Source of the DNA: Flavobacteriaceae bacterium D16
GTDB taxonomy: Bacteria; Bacteroidota; Bacteroidia; Flavobacteriales; Flavobacteriaceae
Reading direction: 5' to 3'
NCBI GenBank assembly: GCA_021295155.1
Contig: JAJTJC010000035.1
Coordinates: 186,001 to 250,000, forward strand
DNA: 64,000 nt
Part shown: positions 17,141-25,825 of the stretch, piece by piece
Layout: each line of letters begins with the position of its first letter
Numbering within the stretch: the stretch's first letter is position 1
The notes under the pieces: model-generated
Told to the model about the DNA's origin: nothing
The model's input: the letters and a program-made list of their open reading frames with translations, nothing else
Database searches by the model: none
Position numbers and translations under genes: made by a program

Positions 17141-17146
17141 TTTTCT

Positions 17147-17154
17147 TACTTTTG
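17147..17154 (+). promoter_or_regulatory. -7 promoter element TACTTTTG for the lpx operon
   Basis: Exact TAnnTTTG match, 29 bp before the TTG start of lpxD and just after the HD gene stop. No clear -33 box. Confidence 0.5.
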
Positions 17155-17183
17155 CTCCACTATTTCGGGATAATTAATAAGTT

Positions 17184-18206
17184 TTGAAGTTTACGGCCAG
17201 TCAGATTGCGGGTATTTTAGAGGGAACGGTTGTGGGAAATCCCGAGATTGCCGTTAATAAACTGGCAAAGATAGAAGAGGGAGAGGAAGGTTCTCTTACT
17301 TTTCTCGCCAATCCCAAATACACTCCTTATATCTACAGTACGGAGGCTTCCATCACCATTGTAAATAACGATTTTGAACCTGAACAGGAGTTAAGTACAA
17401 CGCTCATTAAGGTTGAGGATGCCTATAAGGCTTTCTCCAAGTTACTGGAGTATTACAATCAGGTAAAGAACAATAAAGTTGGTGTTGAATCTCCTGTATT
17501 TATTTCAGAATCGGCAGCATACGGCACGGATTTTTATCTGGGAGCCTTTTCTTATTTAGGAAATAACGTGGTGCTGGGGGATAATGTAAAGATATATCCC
17601 AATGTTTACGTAGGAGACAATGTGCGGATAGGGGATAATGTAACCGTTTTTGCCGGGGCCAAAATCTATTCTGAATCGATAATAGGCAACCATTGTGTAA
17701 TTCATAGCGGGGCTATAATTGGAGCTGATGGCTTTGGCTTTACTCCAAATCAGAATGGTGAGTACAGCAAAGTTCCCCAGACAGGTAATGTAATTTTGGA
17801 GGATCATGTGGATGTAGGTGCAGGAACCACTATTGACAGGGCCACATTAGGCAGTACAATTCTGCGAAAAGGGGTCAAATTAGATAACCAGATACAGATC
17901 GCACACAACGTCGAAATAGGCCAAAATACAGCTATTGCCGCTCAAACAGGAGTAGCTGGCTCTACCAAGATTGGAAAGAACTGCCTAATAGGTGGTCAGG
18001 TGGGTATCGTGGGACATATAGTTATCGGAGACCGGGTAAAGATCCAGGCGCAGTCAGGTATTTCCCGAAATGTCAAGGATGATGAAGTACTCCAAGGTTC
18101 ACCTGCACTTCCCTACAGCGACTATAACAAGTCATATGTTCATTTTAAGAACTTACCCAAACTGGTGAACAAAATTGATGAATTCGAAAAAGGGAACAAT
18201 TCCTGA
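17184..18206 (+). CDS. lpxD: UDP-3-O-(3-hydroxyacyl)glucosamine N-acyltransferase LpxD
   Basis: 340 residues, standard LpxD length. It transfers a hydroxyacyl chain from acyl-carrier protein to the 2-amino group of UDP-3-O-acyl-glucosamine, the third step of lipid A synthesis, in the cytoplasm. The N-terminal uridine-binding domain (about 1-100, IVGNPEIAVNKLAKIEEGEEGSL-type) is followed by left-handed beta-helix hexapeptide repeats (G-D-N-V-x-I). The catalytic His lies in QIQIAHNVEIG, with C-terminal helix region LPYSDYNKSYVHFKNLPKL. The start is TTG 17184 (MKFTASQIAGILEG matches family starts). First gene of the lipid A cluster; 8 bp to the next gene. Confidence 0.94.
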   Translation: MKFTASQIAGILEGTVVGNPEIAVNKLAKIEEGEEGSLTFLANPKYTPYIYSTEASITIVNNDFEPEQELSTTLIKVEDAYKAFSKLLEYYNQVKNNKVGVESPVFISESAAYGTDFYLGAFSYLGNNVVLGDNVKIYPNVYVGDNVRIGDNVTVFAGAKIYSESIIGNHCVIHSGAIIGADGFGFTPNQNGEYSKVPQTGNVILEDHVDVGAGTTIDRATLGSTILRKGVKLDNQIQIAHNVEIGQNTAIAAQTGVAGSTKIGKNCLIGGQVGIVGHIVIGDRVKIQAQSGISRNVKDDEVLQGSPALPYSDYNKSYVHFKNLPKLVNKIDEFEKGNNS

Positions 18207-18214
18207 TTTTTAGT

Positions 18215-19603
18215 ATGGCTAAACAACGAACAATAGCAAAAGAAGTAACCCTCCAGGGTGTAGGATTGCACACAGGGGAGAACGTAACCATGAAGTTTGT
18301 TCCGGCACCCATTAACCATGGCTATGCATTTAAACGCGTAGACCTTGAGGGAGAGCCCATTATAGAAGCTGATGCTAACTATGTAGTAAACACCCAACGG
18401 GGAACCAACCTTGAAAAGCGAGGTGTAAAAATACAGACTTCTGAACACGTACTGGCTGCACTTGTCGGCCTTGAAATCGATAATATTCTCATTGAACTTG
18501 ATTCTACAGAACCTCCCATCATGGATGGTTCGGCTAAATTTTTTGTGGAAGCCCTTGAGGAGGCCGGAATTGTAGAACAGGAAGTTGATCGCGAGGAATA
18601 TGTAGTGAAAGACGTCATCACCTTTAGAGATGATGCCACCGGGAGTGAAATAACGGTGATTCCCTCTGAGGAATATCAGATAACCACGATGGTCGACTTT
18701 GGGACGAAAGTTTTAGGGACCCAAAATGCTACGCTGGAACATATTTCCGATTTCAAAAAAGAAATTGCTGACGCCAGAACGTTTAGCTTTCTGCATGAAT
18801 TGGAAATGCTACTCGAAAATGGTTTAATCAAAGGAGGAGATCTCAATAACGCCATTGTTTATGTGGATAAGGAGATTTCCCCGGAAACCATGAAGAGATT
18901 AGAGAAGGCCTTCAATAAAAAGAAACTTTCTGTCAAACCCAATGGCATATTGGATAACCTGACTTTACATCAACCCAATGAAGCTGCAAGGCATAAATTA
19001 CTTGATGTGATCGGGGATCTGGCTCTTACAGGTACAAGAATTAGGGGTAAAGTTATTGCAAACAAGCCGGGACATTATGTAAACACCCAGTTTGCCAAGA
19101 AATTAGCCAAAATCGTTAAACTTGAAAAAAGGAATAAGGTGCCCCAATATGATCTTAATGCACCTCCGTTAATGGACATCAACCAGATCATGGCCATGTT
19201 ACCGCATAGACCTCCTTTCTTGTTGATCGACAGAATACTTGAACTTACGGATCAGTATGTAGTGGGCATGAAAAATGTTTCCATGAATGAACCGTTTTTT
19301 GTAGGTCATTTTCCAGGAGCACCGGTAATGCCTGGTGTTTTACAAGTAGAGGCCATGGCACAAACCGGAGGTATCCTGGTTTTGAGTACCGTACCAGACC
19401 CTGAAAATTACCTGACCTTTTTTATGAAAATTGACAATGTCAAATTCAAGCAAAAAGTACTTCCCGGAGATACCCTCATATTTCATTGTAGCCTTATCTC
19501 ACCCATCAGAAGGGGTATATGCCATATGCAGGCTTACGCCTACGCCAACAATAAGTTGGTTTGTGAAGCGGAGATGATGGCTCAAATTGCTAAAAAGAAC
19601 TAA
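18215..19603 (+). CDS. lpxC/fabZ: bifunctional LpxC deacetylase / FabZ dehydratase
   Basis: 462 residues, a fusion normal for Bacteroidota. Residues about 1-300 are LpxC, the zinc deacetylase committing UDP-acyl-GlcNAc to lipid A: H19 (GVGLHTGE), zinc His in TSEHVLAAL (H78), and the HKLLDVIGDLALTG segment with zinc His/Asp ligands. Residues about 315-462 are FabZ, the 3-hydroxyacyl-ACP dehydratase: MLPHRPPFLLIDRI, catalytic His in GHFPGAPVMPGVLQVEAMAQ and the conserved Glu after it. The fusion ties the lipid A commitment step to fatty-acid elongation, which compete for the same acyl-ACP. ATG start; the next gene follows with 1 bp between them. Confidence 0.96.
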   Translation: MAKQRTIAKEVTLQGVGLHTGENVTMKFVPAPINHGYAFKRVDLEGEPIIEADANYVVNTQRGTNLEKRGVKIQTSEHVLAALVGLEIDNILIELDSTEPPIMDGSAKFFVEALEEAGIVEQEVDREEYVVKDVITFRDDATGSEITVIPSEEYQITTMVDFGTKVLGTQNATLEHISDFKKEIADARTFSFLHELEMLLENGLIKGGDLNNAIVYVDKEISPETMKRLEKAFNKKKLSVKPNGILDNLTLHQPNEAARHKLLDVIGDLALTGTRIRGKVIANKPGHYVNTQFAKKLAKIVKLEKRNKVPQYDLNAPPLMDINQIMAMLPHRPPFLLIDRILELTDQYVVGMKNVSMNEPFFVGHFPGAPVMPGVLQVEAMAQTGGILVLSTVPDPENYLTFFMKIDNVKFKQKVLPGDTLIFHCSLISPIRRGICHMQAYAYANNKLVCEAEMMAQIAKKN

Positions 19604-19604
19604 T

Positions 19605-20390
19605 ATGAATCAGCCGCTGGCTTATATACATCCTGGAGCAAAGATTGCCAAAAACGTGGTTGTTGAACCTTTTACTACTATTCACAATAATGTGACTATT
19701 GGGGAAGGCACATGGATAGGCTCCAATGTAACTATTATGGAAGGAGCCCGGATAGGTAAAAATTGCAATATTTTTCCCGGCGCTATTATTAGTGCTCCGC
19801 CTCAGGACCTTAAATACGATGGGGAAGACACCACTGTGCAGATTGGTGACAATACTACCGTTCGTGAATGTGCTACCATCAACAAGGGAACTTCTGACCG
19901 AATGAAAACAGTTATTGGAAATAATTGCCTGATTATGGCCTATTGCCATATTGCCCACGATTGTATTGTTGGGGATAACTGCATTTTTTCAAATAATTCA
20001 ACTTTGGCAGGTCATGTTACCATAGGAGATAACGTGGTACTTGCGGGAATGGTGGCAGTACATCAGTTTGTTTCCATCGGACAGCATGCTTTCGTCACGG
20101 GAGGTTCCCTGGTAAGAAAGGATGTCCCGCCATTTGTAAAAGGGGCAAGGGAGCCCATGTCCTACGTGGGGATAAATTCCATAGGTTTGCGCCGTAGAGG
20201 ATTCACTACCGAGAAAATCAGAGAGATTCAGAATATCTACCGGATTTTATATCAAAAAAACTATAACAATTCCCAGGCAGTTCAGATTATCGAGGCAGAA
20301 ATGGCGGCCACCACCGAAAGGGATGAAATATTACAGTTTATCAGGGATTCCCAGCGTGGAATTATGAAAGGTTATTTTAGCACGAATTAA
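19605..20390 (+). CDS. lpxA: UDP-N-acetylglucosamine O-acyltransferase LpxA
   Basis: 261 residues, standard. First enzyme of lipid A synthesis, moving a 3-hydroxyacyl chain from ACP to the 3-OH of UDP-GlcNAc. N-terminal left-handed beta helix of hexapeptide repeats; catalytic His in CHIAHDCIVGDNC; the characteristic VHQFVSIGQHAFVTGGSLV and the C-terminal helical domain (GLRRRGFTTEKIREIQNIYRIL). ATG 19605 follows the lpxC-fabZ stop by one base; an in-frame start 18 bp upstream overlaps and is less likely. Cytoplasmic, homotrimeric in known cases. Probably translationally coupled to lpxC-fabZ. Confidence 0.95.
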   Translation: MNQPLAYIHPGAKIAKNVVVEPFTTIHNNVTIGEGTWIGSNVTIMEGARIGKNCNIFPGAIISAPPQDLKYDGEDTTVQIGDNTTVRECATINKGTSDRMKTVIGNNCLIMAYCHIAHDCIVGDNCIFSNNSTLAGHVTIGDNVVLAGMVAVHQFVSIGQHAFVTGGSLVRKDVPPFVKGAREPMSYVGINSIGLRRRGFTTEKIREIQNIYRILYQKNYNNSQAVQIIEAEMAATTERDEILQFIRDSQRGIMKGYFSTN

Positions 20391-20393
20391 TAT

Positions 20394-20960
20394 ATGGCAA
20401 CAACATCAGATATCCGGAAAGGATTGTGTATTCGTTACAATCACGACATTTTTAAAATAATTGAATTTCTTCATGTTAAACCCGGTAAAGGCCCGGCATT
20501 TGTAAGGACCAAACTTAAAAGTGTCACTACGGGTAAAGTTATAGACAACACCTTTTCAGCTGGACACAAAATAGAAGATGTGCGTGTTGAAACACGCTCT
20601 TATCAGTTTCTCTATGCAGACGGTAGTACCTACCACTTTATGAACACAGACGATTATAATCAAATTGCCCTTCAGGAGAGTACTCTGGATGCACCCGGAT
20701 TACTTAAGGAGGGGGTAGTGGTAACTATCATGTTCAATACCGAAGACAGTATGCCGTTGTCCGTGGATATGCCAGCCAGCGTTATTCTGGAAATTACGCA
20801 TACCGAACCTGGTGTTAAGGGAAACACAGCGACTAATGCCACTAAACCGGCAACAGTGGAAACCGGAGCCAGAGTAAATGTCCCACTTTTCATTAATGAA
20901 GGGGATAAGATCAAGATAGACACGGAAAAAGGCACCTACATGGAAAGGGCTAAAGACTAG
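20394..20960 (+). CDS. efp: elongation factor P
   Basis: 188 residues, the usual three-beta-barrel EF-P length. It binds between P and E sites of ribosomes stalled at polyproline and helps peptide-bond formation. Domain I carries the loop V-K-P-G-K-G-P-A-F, whose Lys at the tip is the functional (in other phyla, modified) residue. The C-terminal KIKIDTEKGTYMERAKD is the standard ending with the G-x-Y-x-x-R motif. It lies 3 bp after lpxA and 14 bp before the lpxD-like gene, within the lipid A cluster; this is an arrangement I associate with Flavobacteriia. Confidence 0.95.
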   Translation: MATTSDIRKGLCIRYNHDIFKIIEFLHVKPGKGPAFVRTKLKSVTTGKVIDNTFSAGHKIEDVRVETRSYQFLYADGSTYHFMNTDDYNQIALQESTLDAPGLLKEGVVVTIMFNTEDSMPLSVDMPASVILEITHTEPGVKGNTATNATKPATVETGARVNVPLFINEGDKIKIDTEKGTYMERAKD

Positions 20961-20974
20961 CATTACAGAGCGCT

Positions 20975-21907
20975 ATGAAATTTCCAACTCCTCAAACCCT
21001 ACAGAATATAGCAGAACTTATAGGTGGCCGATTTGTCGGAAAACCTGATTTTCCGGTTCTTGGTATCAATGAGATCCATGTTGTGGAACCGGGGGATGTA
21101 GTTTTTGTAGACCATCCCAAGTATTACGATAAGGCCCTAAACTCCAGGGCTACCGTTATTCTCATTAACAAAGAAGTTTCCTGTCCGGAAGGCAAAGCCT
21201 TAATTGTTTCGGAAGATCCATTCCGTGATTTCAATAAGTTGACAGCGCATTTCAGACCCTTTCTAAAAAGCAATCAATCCATTTCTGATTCAGCCCAAAT
21301 AGGAAAGGACACCATAATTCAGCCCAATGTTTTTATTGGCAATAATGTAGTAATTGGTGATAATTGTGTGATTCACGCGAATGTTGCTATTTACGACAAT
21401 ACGGTAATCGGTAATAATGTCATTATTCATTCTGGAACTGTTCTGGGTGCTGATGCTTTTTATTATCAAAAGAGAACCGACAAGTTTGATAAGCTGTTAT
21501 CCGGTGGACGGGTAATTATTGAAGATGATGTTGAAATTGGAGCGCTTTGTACAATCGACAAAGGCGTCAGCGGGGATACAAGAATTCGGAAAGGCAGTAA
21601 ACTGGATAACCAGGTACAGGTAGGGCATGATACCGTTATTGGTGAACGCTGTCTGATAGCCTCACAAACAGGTATAGCGGGTTGTGTAATTATTGAAGAT
21701 GAAGTTACCCTCTGGGGACAGGTTGGGGTAATCAGCGCAGTAACTATAGGCGAGAAAGCAGTGATTTTTGCCCAAACCGGCGTATCTAAGTCGCTTCCTG
21801 GCGGCAAGACGTACTTTGGAAGTCCGGCGGAAGAGGCCAGGGAAAAACTCAAACAACTCGCCAATGTAAAGCGAATACCCGACATTTTAAATAAACTGAA
21901 AAAATAA
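20975..21907 (+). CDS. second LpxD-like N-acyltransferase paralogue
   Basis: 310 residues. Same two-part design as LpxD: N-terminal domain (about 1-100, VLGINEIHVVEPGDVVFVDHPKYYDKAL) and hexapeptide beta helix (IGNNVVIGDNCVIHANV...). The catalytic His is kept in NQVQVGHDTVIGERCLIASQTG. It is 30 residues shorter than the LpxD at 17184 and lacks the C-terminal helix region. It could add a different acyl group to lipid A, act in another UDP-sugar pathway, or be conditionally used. The databases usually call it LpxD too. Within the lipid A/efp cluster, 14 bp after efp. Confidence 0.85.
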   Translation: MKFPTPQTLQNIAELIGGRFVGKPDFPVLGINEIHVVEPGDVVFVDHPKYYDKALNSRATVILINKEVSCPEGKALIVSEDPFRDFNKLTAHFRPFLKSNQSISDSAQIGKDTIIQPNVFIGNNVVIGDNCVIHANVAIYDNTVIGNNVIIHSGTVLGADAFYYQKRTDKFDKLLSGGRVIIEDDVEIGALCTIDKGVSGDTRIRKGSKLDNQVQVGHDTVIGERCLIASQTGIAGCVIIEDEVTLWGQVGVISAVTIGEKAVIFAQTGVSKSLPGGKTYFGSPAEEAREKLKQLANVKRIPDILNKLKK

Positions 21908-21936
21908 AGCGAAAAACCACAGGCGGTTTTCTCGCT
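21908..21936 (+). terminator. hairpin directly after the lpxD-like stop (weak terminator)
   Basis: Stem AGCGAAAAACC with GGTTTT-c-TCGCT (one bulged base), loop of six bases. It begins next to the stop codon but lacks a U tract on either side, so termination is uncertain; it may instead protect the mRNA 3' end. Confidence 0.35.
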
Positions 21937-21943
21937 AAACGTA

Positions 21944-21951
21944 TACTTTTG
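21944..21951 (+). promoter_or_regulatory. -7 promoter element TACTTTTG for sucD
   Basis: Exact TAnnTTTG match 19 bp before the sucD ATG, giving a very short 5' untranslated region. No consensus -33 box is seen. Confidence 0.5.
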
Positions 21952-21969
21952 TGCATCAAAGATTAACCT

Positions 21970-22842
21970 ATGAGCGTTTTAGTAAATAAAGATTCCAAAA
22001 TTATTGTTCAAGGATTTACAGGAAGTGAAGGAACCTTCCATGCCGGACAAATGATAGATTACGGAACCAATGTCGTTGGCGGCGTTACCCCTGGGAAAGG
22101 CGGCCAGGAACATCTTGGGAAACCTGTTTTTAACACTGTTGCTGAAGCTGTCGCTGAAGTAGGAGCAAATACCTCAATTATTTTTGTTCCCCCTGCTTTT
22201 GCTGCAGACGCTATCATGGAGGCGGCAGATTCCGGAATTAAGGTAATCATTACGATTACTGAGGGGATCCCGGTAGCGGATATGGTTAAGGTTTATGATT
22301 ATATCAAAAAACGCGACTGTACCTTAATTGGCCCTAATTGCCCCGGTGTAATCACACCGGAGGAGGCCAAAGTAGGAATTATGCCCGGATTTGTATTTAA
22401 GAAAGGAAATGTAGGTATTGTATCCAAATCCGGAACCCTGACTTATGAAGCTGCAGATCAGGTAGTGCGCCAGGGATTGGGCATTACCACAGCCATTGGT
22501 ATTGGAGGTGATCCGATTATAGGTACCACTACCAAAGAGGCAATTAAACTGCTGATAGAAGATCCGGAAACAACTTGCGTTGTGATGATCGGTGAAATTG
22601 GCGGTCAGCTTGAACCTGACGCGGCTAAATGGTATAAGGATAGTGGCAGCAAGAAACCAATTATTGGCTTTATTGCGGGTGAAACTGCGCCTGCCGGTAG
22701 AACTATGGGTCATGCTGGTGCCATAGTAGGAGGCAGTGATGATACTGCACAGGCCAAGAAAAGAATCATGAGGGAATGTGGAATACATGTGGTAGAATCC
22801 CCGGCAGAAATAGGAAAAAAGGTCAAAGAAGTTTTAGCTTAA
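21970..22842 (+). CDS. sucD: succinyl-CoA ligase, alpha subunit
   Basis: 290 residues, standard. With the beta subunit (not in this window) it converts succinyl-CoA and ADP or GDP plus phosphate to succinate and ATP/GTP in the TCA cycle. CoA-binding Rossmann motif GFTGSEGTFHAGQMIDYGTNVVGGVTPGKGG near the N-terminus, conserved GPNCPGVI, and the phosphohistidine in MGHAGAIVGG (His about 246). ATG start, own -7 box upstream and a strong terminator 20 bp downstream, so it appears monocistronic. Confidence 0.96.
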   Translation: MSVLVNKDSKIIVQGFTGSEGTFHAGQMIDYGTNVVGGVTPGKGGQEHLGKPVFNTVAEAVAEVGANTSIIFVPPAFAADAIMEAADSGIKVIITITEGIPVADMVKVYDYIKKRDCTLIGPNCPGVITPEEAKVGIMPGFVFKKGNVGIVSKSGTLTYEAADQVVRQGLGITTAIGIGGDPIIGTTTKEAIKLLIEDPETTCVVMIGEIGGQLEPDAAKWYKDSGSKKPIIGFIAGETAPAGRTMGHAGAIVGGSDDTAQAKKRIMRECGIHVVESPAEIGKKVKEVLA

Positions 22843-22862
22843 GGCTATTTATAAAAAATTCG

Positions 22863-22894
22863 ATCCCGTTCTCTTCTTGAACGGGATTTTTTTT
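22863..22894 (+). terminator. rho-independent terminator after sucD
   Basis: Stem ATCCCGTT / AACGGGAT with a 9-nt loop, followed by eight T residues. The -33 box of the fabG promoter begins in the same T tract. Confidence 0.9.
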
Positions 22895-22924
22895 GGGCTT
22901 TGCCGTAAACAAAACTTATATTTG
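22892..22924 (+). promoter_or_regulatory. complete Bacteroidota-type promoter for fabG
   Basis: TTTG at 22892-22895, 21-bp spacer, TATATTTG at 22917-22924. Both boxes match the consensus for the primary sigma factor of the phylum, and the start codon lies 28 bp downstream of the -7 box. Confidence 0.7.
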
Positions 22925-22952
22925 ATTAGAAACCTTACAAATAGTTAAGCAA

Positions 22953-23699
22953 ATGAAATTACTCGAAGGAAAGAAGGTAATTATAACCGGTGCCAGCCGG
23001 GGAATAGGGAAAGGTATAGCAGAGGTATTTGCTGACCATGGCGCAGACGTTGCTTTCACTTATAGTTCCAGCGAAGCTCCTGCATTGGAATTGGAGAAAG
23101 CCCTTTCCTCTAAAGGAGTAAAGGCCAAAGCTTATAAAAGTAATGCGGCAAGTTTTGAGGAATCTGAAAAACTTGTTGCCCGGGTTCTTGAAGATTTCGG
23201 TGGGATAGATGTGTTAATCAATAACGCCGGGATTACTCGCGATAACCTGCTGATGCGAATGGGAGAAGACGATTTTGATAAGGTTATCGAAACCAATTTA
23301 AAATCGGTTTTTAATATGACGAAAGCCGTACAGCGTACCCTGTTAAAACAGCGACAAGGATCCATCATCAATATGAGTAGCGTGGTTGGTGTAAAGGGAA
23401 ATGCCGGACAAACCAACTATGCAGCCTCAAAGGCAGGTATGATTGGCTTTACAAAATCAGTAGCGCTTGAACTCGGCTCCCGAAACATCAGGTGCAATGC
23501 CATAGCTCCCGGGTTTATTGAAACGGAAATGACAGCCAAATTGGATGAAAAAACAGTACAGGGATGGCGGGATGCAATTCCCTTAAAACGAGGGGGAACG
23601 CCGGCTGATGTAGCCAACGCCTGTCTTTTTCTTGCTTCAGACCTTTCTACATATGTAACGGGTCAGGTACTGAATGTTGATGGCGGAATGCTGACTTAA
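22953..23699 (+). CDS. fabG: 3-oxoacyl-ACP reductase FabG
   Basis: 248 residues. Classical short-chain dehydrogenase: NADPH motif TGASRGIGKGIA (about 11-22), NNAGITRDNLL, catalytic Ser in INMSSVVGVKGNAGQ and Y-A-A-S-K (Tyr/Lys). The sequence ends LNVDGGMLT, as FabG normally does. It reduces 3-ketoacyl-ACP in fatty-acid elongation, feeding both phospholipid and lipid A synthesis. Other SDR activities cannot be excluded, but the NAGITRDNLLMRM and C-terminal motifs are those of FabG. Own promoter at 22892-22924. Confidence 0.92.
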   Translation: MKLLEGKKVIITGASRGIGKGIAEVFADHGADVAFTYSSSEAPALELEKALSSKGVKAKAYKSNAASFEESEKLVARVLEDFGGIDVLINNAGITRDNLLMRMGEDDFDKVIETNLKSVFNMTKAVQRTLLKQRQGSIINMSSVVGVKGNAGQTNYAASKAGMIGFTKSVALELGSRNIRCNAIAPGFIETEMTAKLDEKTVQGWRDAIPLKRGGTPADVANACLFLASDLSTYVTGQVLNVDGGMLT

Positions 23700-23785
23700 T
23701 CCCGAAACCTTCAGCCAACCTTTACAATTAGGAAAACCAATTTTTTCGGGTCATATTGACCCTTTGGTTGAATTGAATCATATCC

Positions 23786-25813
23786 ATGCAGATTAATACG
23801 GTACTCCTGCTAATCGCTGCTGCACTAGCGGCAGGTCTTCTGGTATACTACCAGTATTACTTCCGTTCAACTAGGGGTAGAGGGAAACGTCATCTCATGG
23901 CTATTTTCCGTTTTATTGCCCTGTTTGCCTCATTACTGCTATTGATCAATCCGGAGATAAGTAAGGAATCCATTCAGCTGGAAAAACGCAAACTGCTTTT
24001 GCTTTCCGATAACTCTGCTTCATTAGGTTATACCCGTGTAGATACTACGCTTTTGAATGCCCTGGATAAAATCAAGGAAGCGGGCCTGGATAATCGATTC
24101 GACGTACAGAGGTATAATTTTACCGATCGGTTACAAATTGGGGATTCGCTCTCCTTTTCCGGCTCCGTAACGGATATTAGTCGGGCACTGCGGGACATTA
24201 ATGAAATCGTTGAGCAGGAAGAGTCGGTTCTCGTACTGCTTACCGACGGGAATCAGACTTTCGGGTCTGATTATGAATATTTTGGCTCTCAGAGTAAATT
24301 CCCGATTTATAGTGTTGTGCTCGGAGATACCACGAAGTACGAAGACCTAAAAATAGATCAGGTAAACCTGAATAGATACGCCTTTTTAAAGAATAAATTT
24401 CCGCTGGAATCCTTTATAAGTTATCATGGACAAAATAGGGTTAATACCCGCTATTCAGTTTATTTGAACGATGAGAGGGTATATACTGAAAACTTTAGCC
24501 TGAGTGGAGTTCAGAACACTAAACGGATAACTACTTTACTTGAAGCCCGTAGTGTAGGAATAATGAATCTTCGTTTGGAAATAAGTAGTTTTCCCGGGGA
24601 ACGGAACAAAGCTAATAACATCAGATATACTTCCTTGGAGGTATTGGATGAACAGACCAAGGTTGCCATTGTAACGGACATACTTCACCCGGATATAGGC
24701 GCTTTAAGAAAAGCCATTGAAGTTAATGAACAGCGCGCTGTATCTATACTAAAACCCACTTCAAACAAGGATGAATGGCGTAAATACAACATGTTTATCC
24801 TCTATCAGCCTAACCGTAAATTTCAGGCACTCTATAATTTTTTGAACCAATCCGGGGTTAGCCGGTTTACCATTACCGGAACCGAAACAGACTGGAGGTT
24901 TCTAAATAATGCTCAGAATTCTTTTGAAAGAGAGCTTGTGGATCTTAACGACGAAGTATTACCCGTTGTAAATAAGGGGTTTGCTGCCTTTGATATGGGT
25001 AACGTGGACTTTTGGTCTTTCCCGCCACTTGAGAGTACACTGGGTGAAATACTGCTGAGTAAACCACATGATATTCTCCTCGAGCAGCGAATTCGAGGGG
25101 TAGATGTAGGAGAACCCTTGCTGGTAATTGCTCAGGACCGTGAAAGGAGGGAAGCAATGCTGTTTGGTGAAAATATCTGGAAGTGGCGTATGCAGACTTA
25201 TAGAAATAACCAGGATTTTGAGGATTTTGACGAGCTGATAGGGAAGATTATCCGTTTACTTTCAACCAACACCTCCAAGTCCAGATTAAATCTGGATTAC
25301 GAAAACACATTCAGAGGGGTGGAAACGGCTCGCATACGCGCAACTTATTTCGATCAGGCATATCAATTTGATGGTAACGCAAAACTCAAAATACAGATCC
25401 GCCCTGAGGCAGGAATTTCCACAGAAAGGAGTATGTTGCTTAAACAAGGATACTATGAGGCCGATTTAAGCGGTTTGGAACCTGGGGTCTATGAATTTAC
25501 CGTTGATGTGGAGCAAGAAGAGCTCTCACGGTCAGGCGCCTTTACAATTTTGGAATACGATGTGGAGCGCCTGTTTCTTTCCAGTAATTACCAGAAACTG
25601 GATCGACTGTCCAAACGGTCAGGAGGCAAACTTTATTTTCCCGATAGTTTGGAACCCCTTTTAACTGAACTTTATGAGAATCCTGCGTTTAACCCCAGAC
25701 AGAGAAGCGAGCAAAATGTCGTATCTTTGATCGATTATAAATTCCTGTTGGCAGCCATCGTTCTGGCACTTGCTATCGAGTGGTTTATCAGGAAGTATCA
25801 AGGACTTATTTAA
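23786..25813 (+). CDS. membrane protein with von Willebrand A-like extracytoplasmic domain
   Basis: 675 residues. Two N-terminal membrane helices (about 4-21 and 39-55) and one C-terminal helix (FLLAAIVLALAIEWFIRKY). Between them a VWA-like domain is suggested by LLLLSDNSASLGY (near 72-84) and SVLVLLTDGNQTFGSDY; the canonical MIDAS D-x-S-x-S is partly kept as SDNSAS. A glutamine-amidotransferase-like middle part (FILYQPNRKFQALYNFL) is a possibility. Such proteins are conserved in Bacteroidota but uncharacterised. It precedes the SPFH gene by 12 bp, so the two probably form a unit. Confidence 0.75.
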   Translation: MQINTVLLLIAAALAAGLLVYYQYYFRSTRGRGKRHLMAIFRFIALFASLLLLINPEISKESIQLEKRKLLLLSDNSASLGYTRVDTTLLNALDKIKEAGLDNRFDVQRYNFTDRLQIGDSLSFSGSVTDISRALRDINEIVEQEESVLVLLTDGNQTFGSDYEYFGSQSKFPIYSVVLGDTTKYEDLKIDQVNLNRYAFLKNKFPLESFISYHGQNRVNTRYSVYLNDERVYTENFSLSGVQNTKRITTLLEARSVGIMNLRLEISSFPGERNKANNIRYTSLEVLDEQTKVAIVTDILHPDIGALRKAIEVNEQRAVSILKPTSNKDEWRKYNMFILYQPNRKFQALYNFLNQSGVSRFTITGTETDWRFLNNAQNSFERELVDLNDEVLPVVNKGFAAFDMGNVDFWSFPPLESTLGEILLSKPHDILLEQRIRGVDVGEPLLVIAQDRERREAMLFGENIWKWRMQTYRNNQDFEDFDELIGKIIRLLSTNTSKSRLNLDYENTFRGVETARIRATYFDQAYQFDGNAKLKIQIRPEAGISTERSMLLKQGYYEADLSGLEPGVYEFTVDVEQEELSRSGAFTILEYDVERLFLSSNYQKLDRLSKRSGGKLYFPDSLEPLLTELYENPAFNPRQRSEQNVVSLIDYKFLLAAIVLALAIEWFIRKYQGLI

Positions 25814-25825
25814 ACAAAAATCAAT

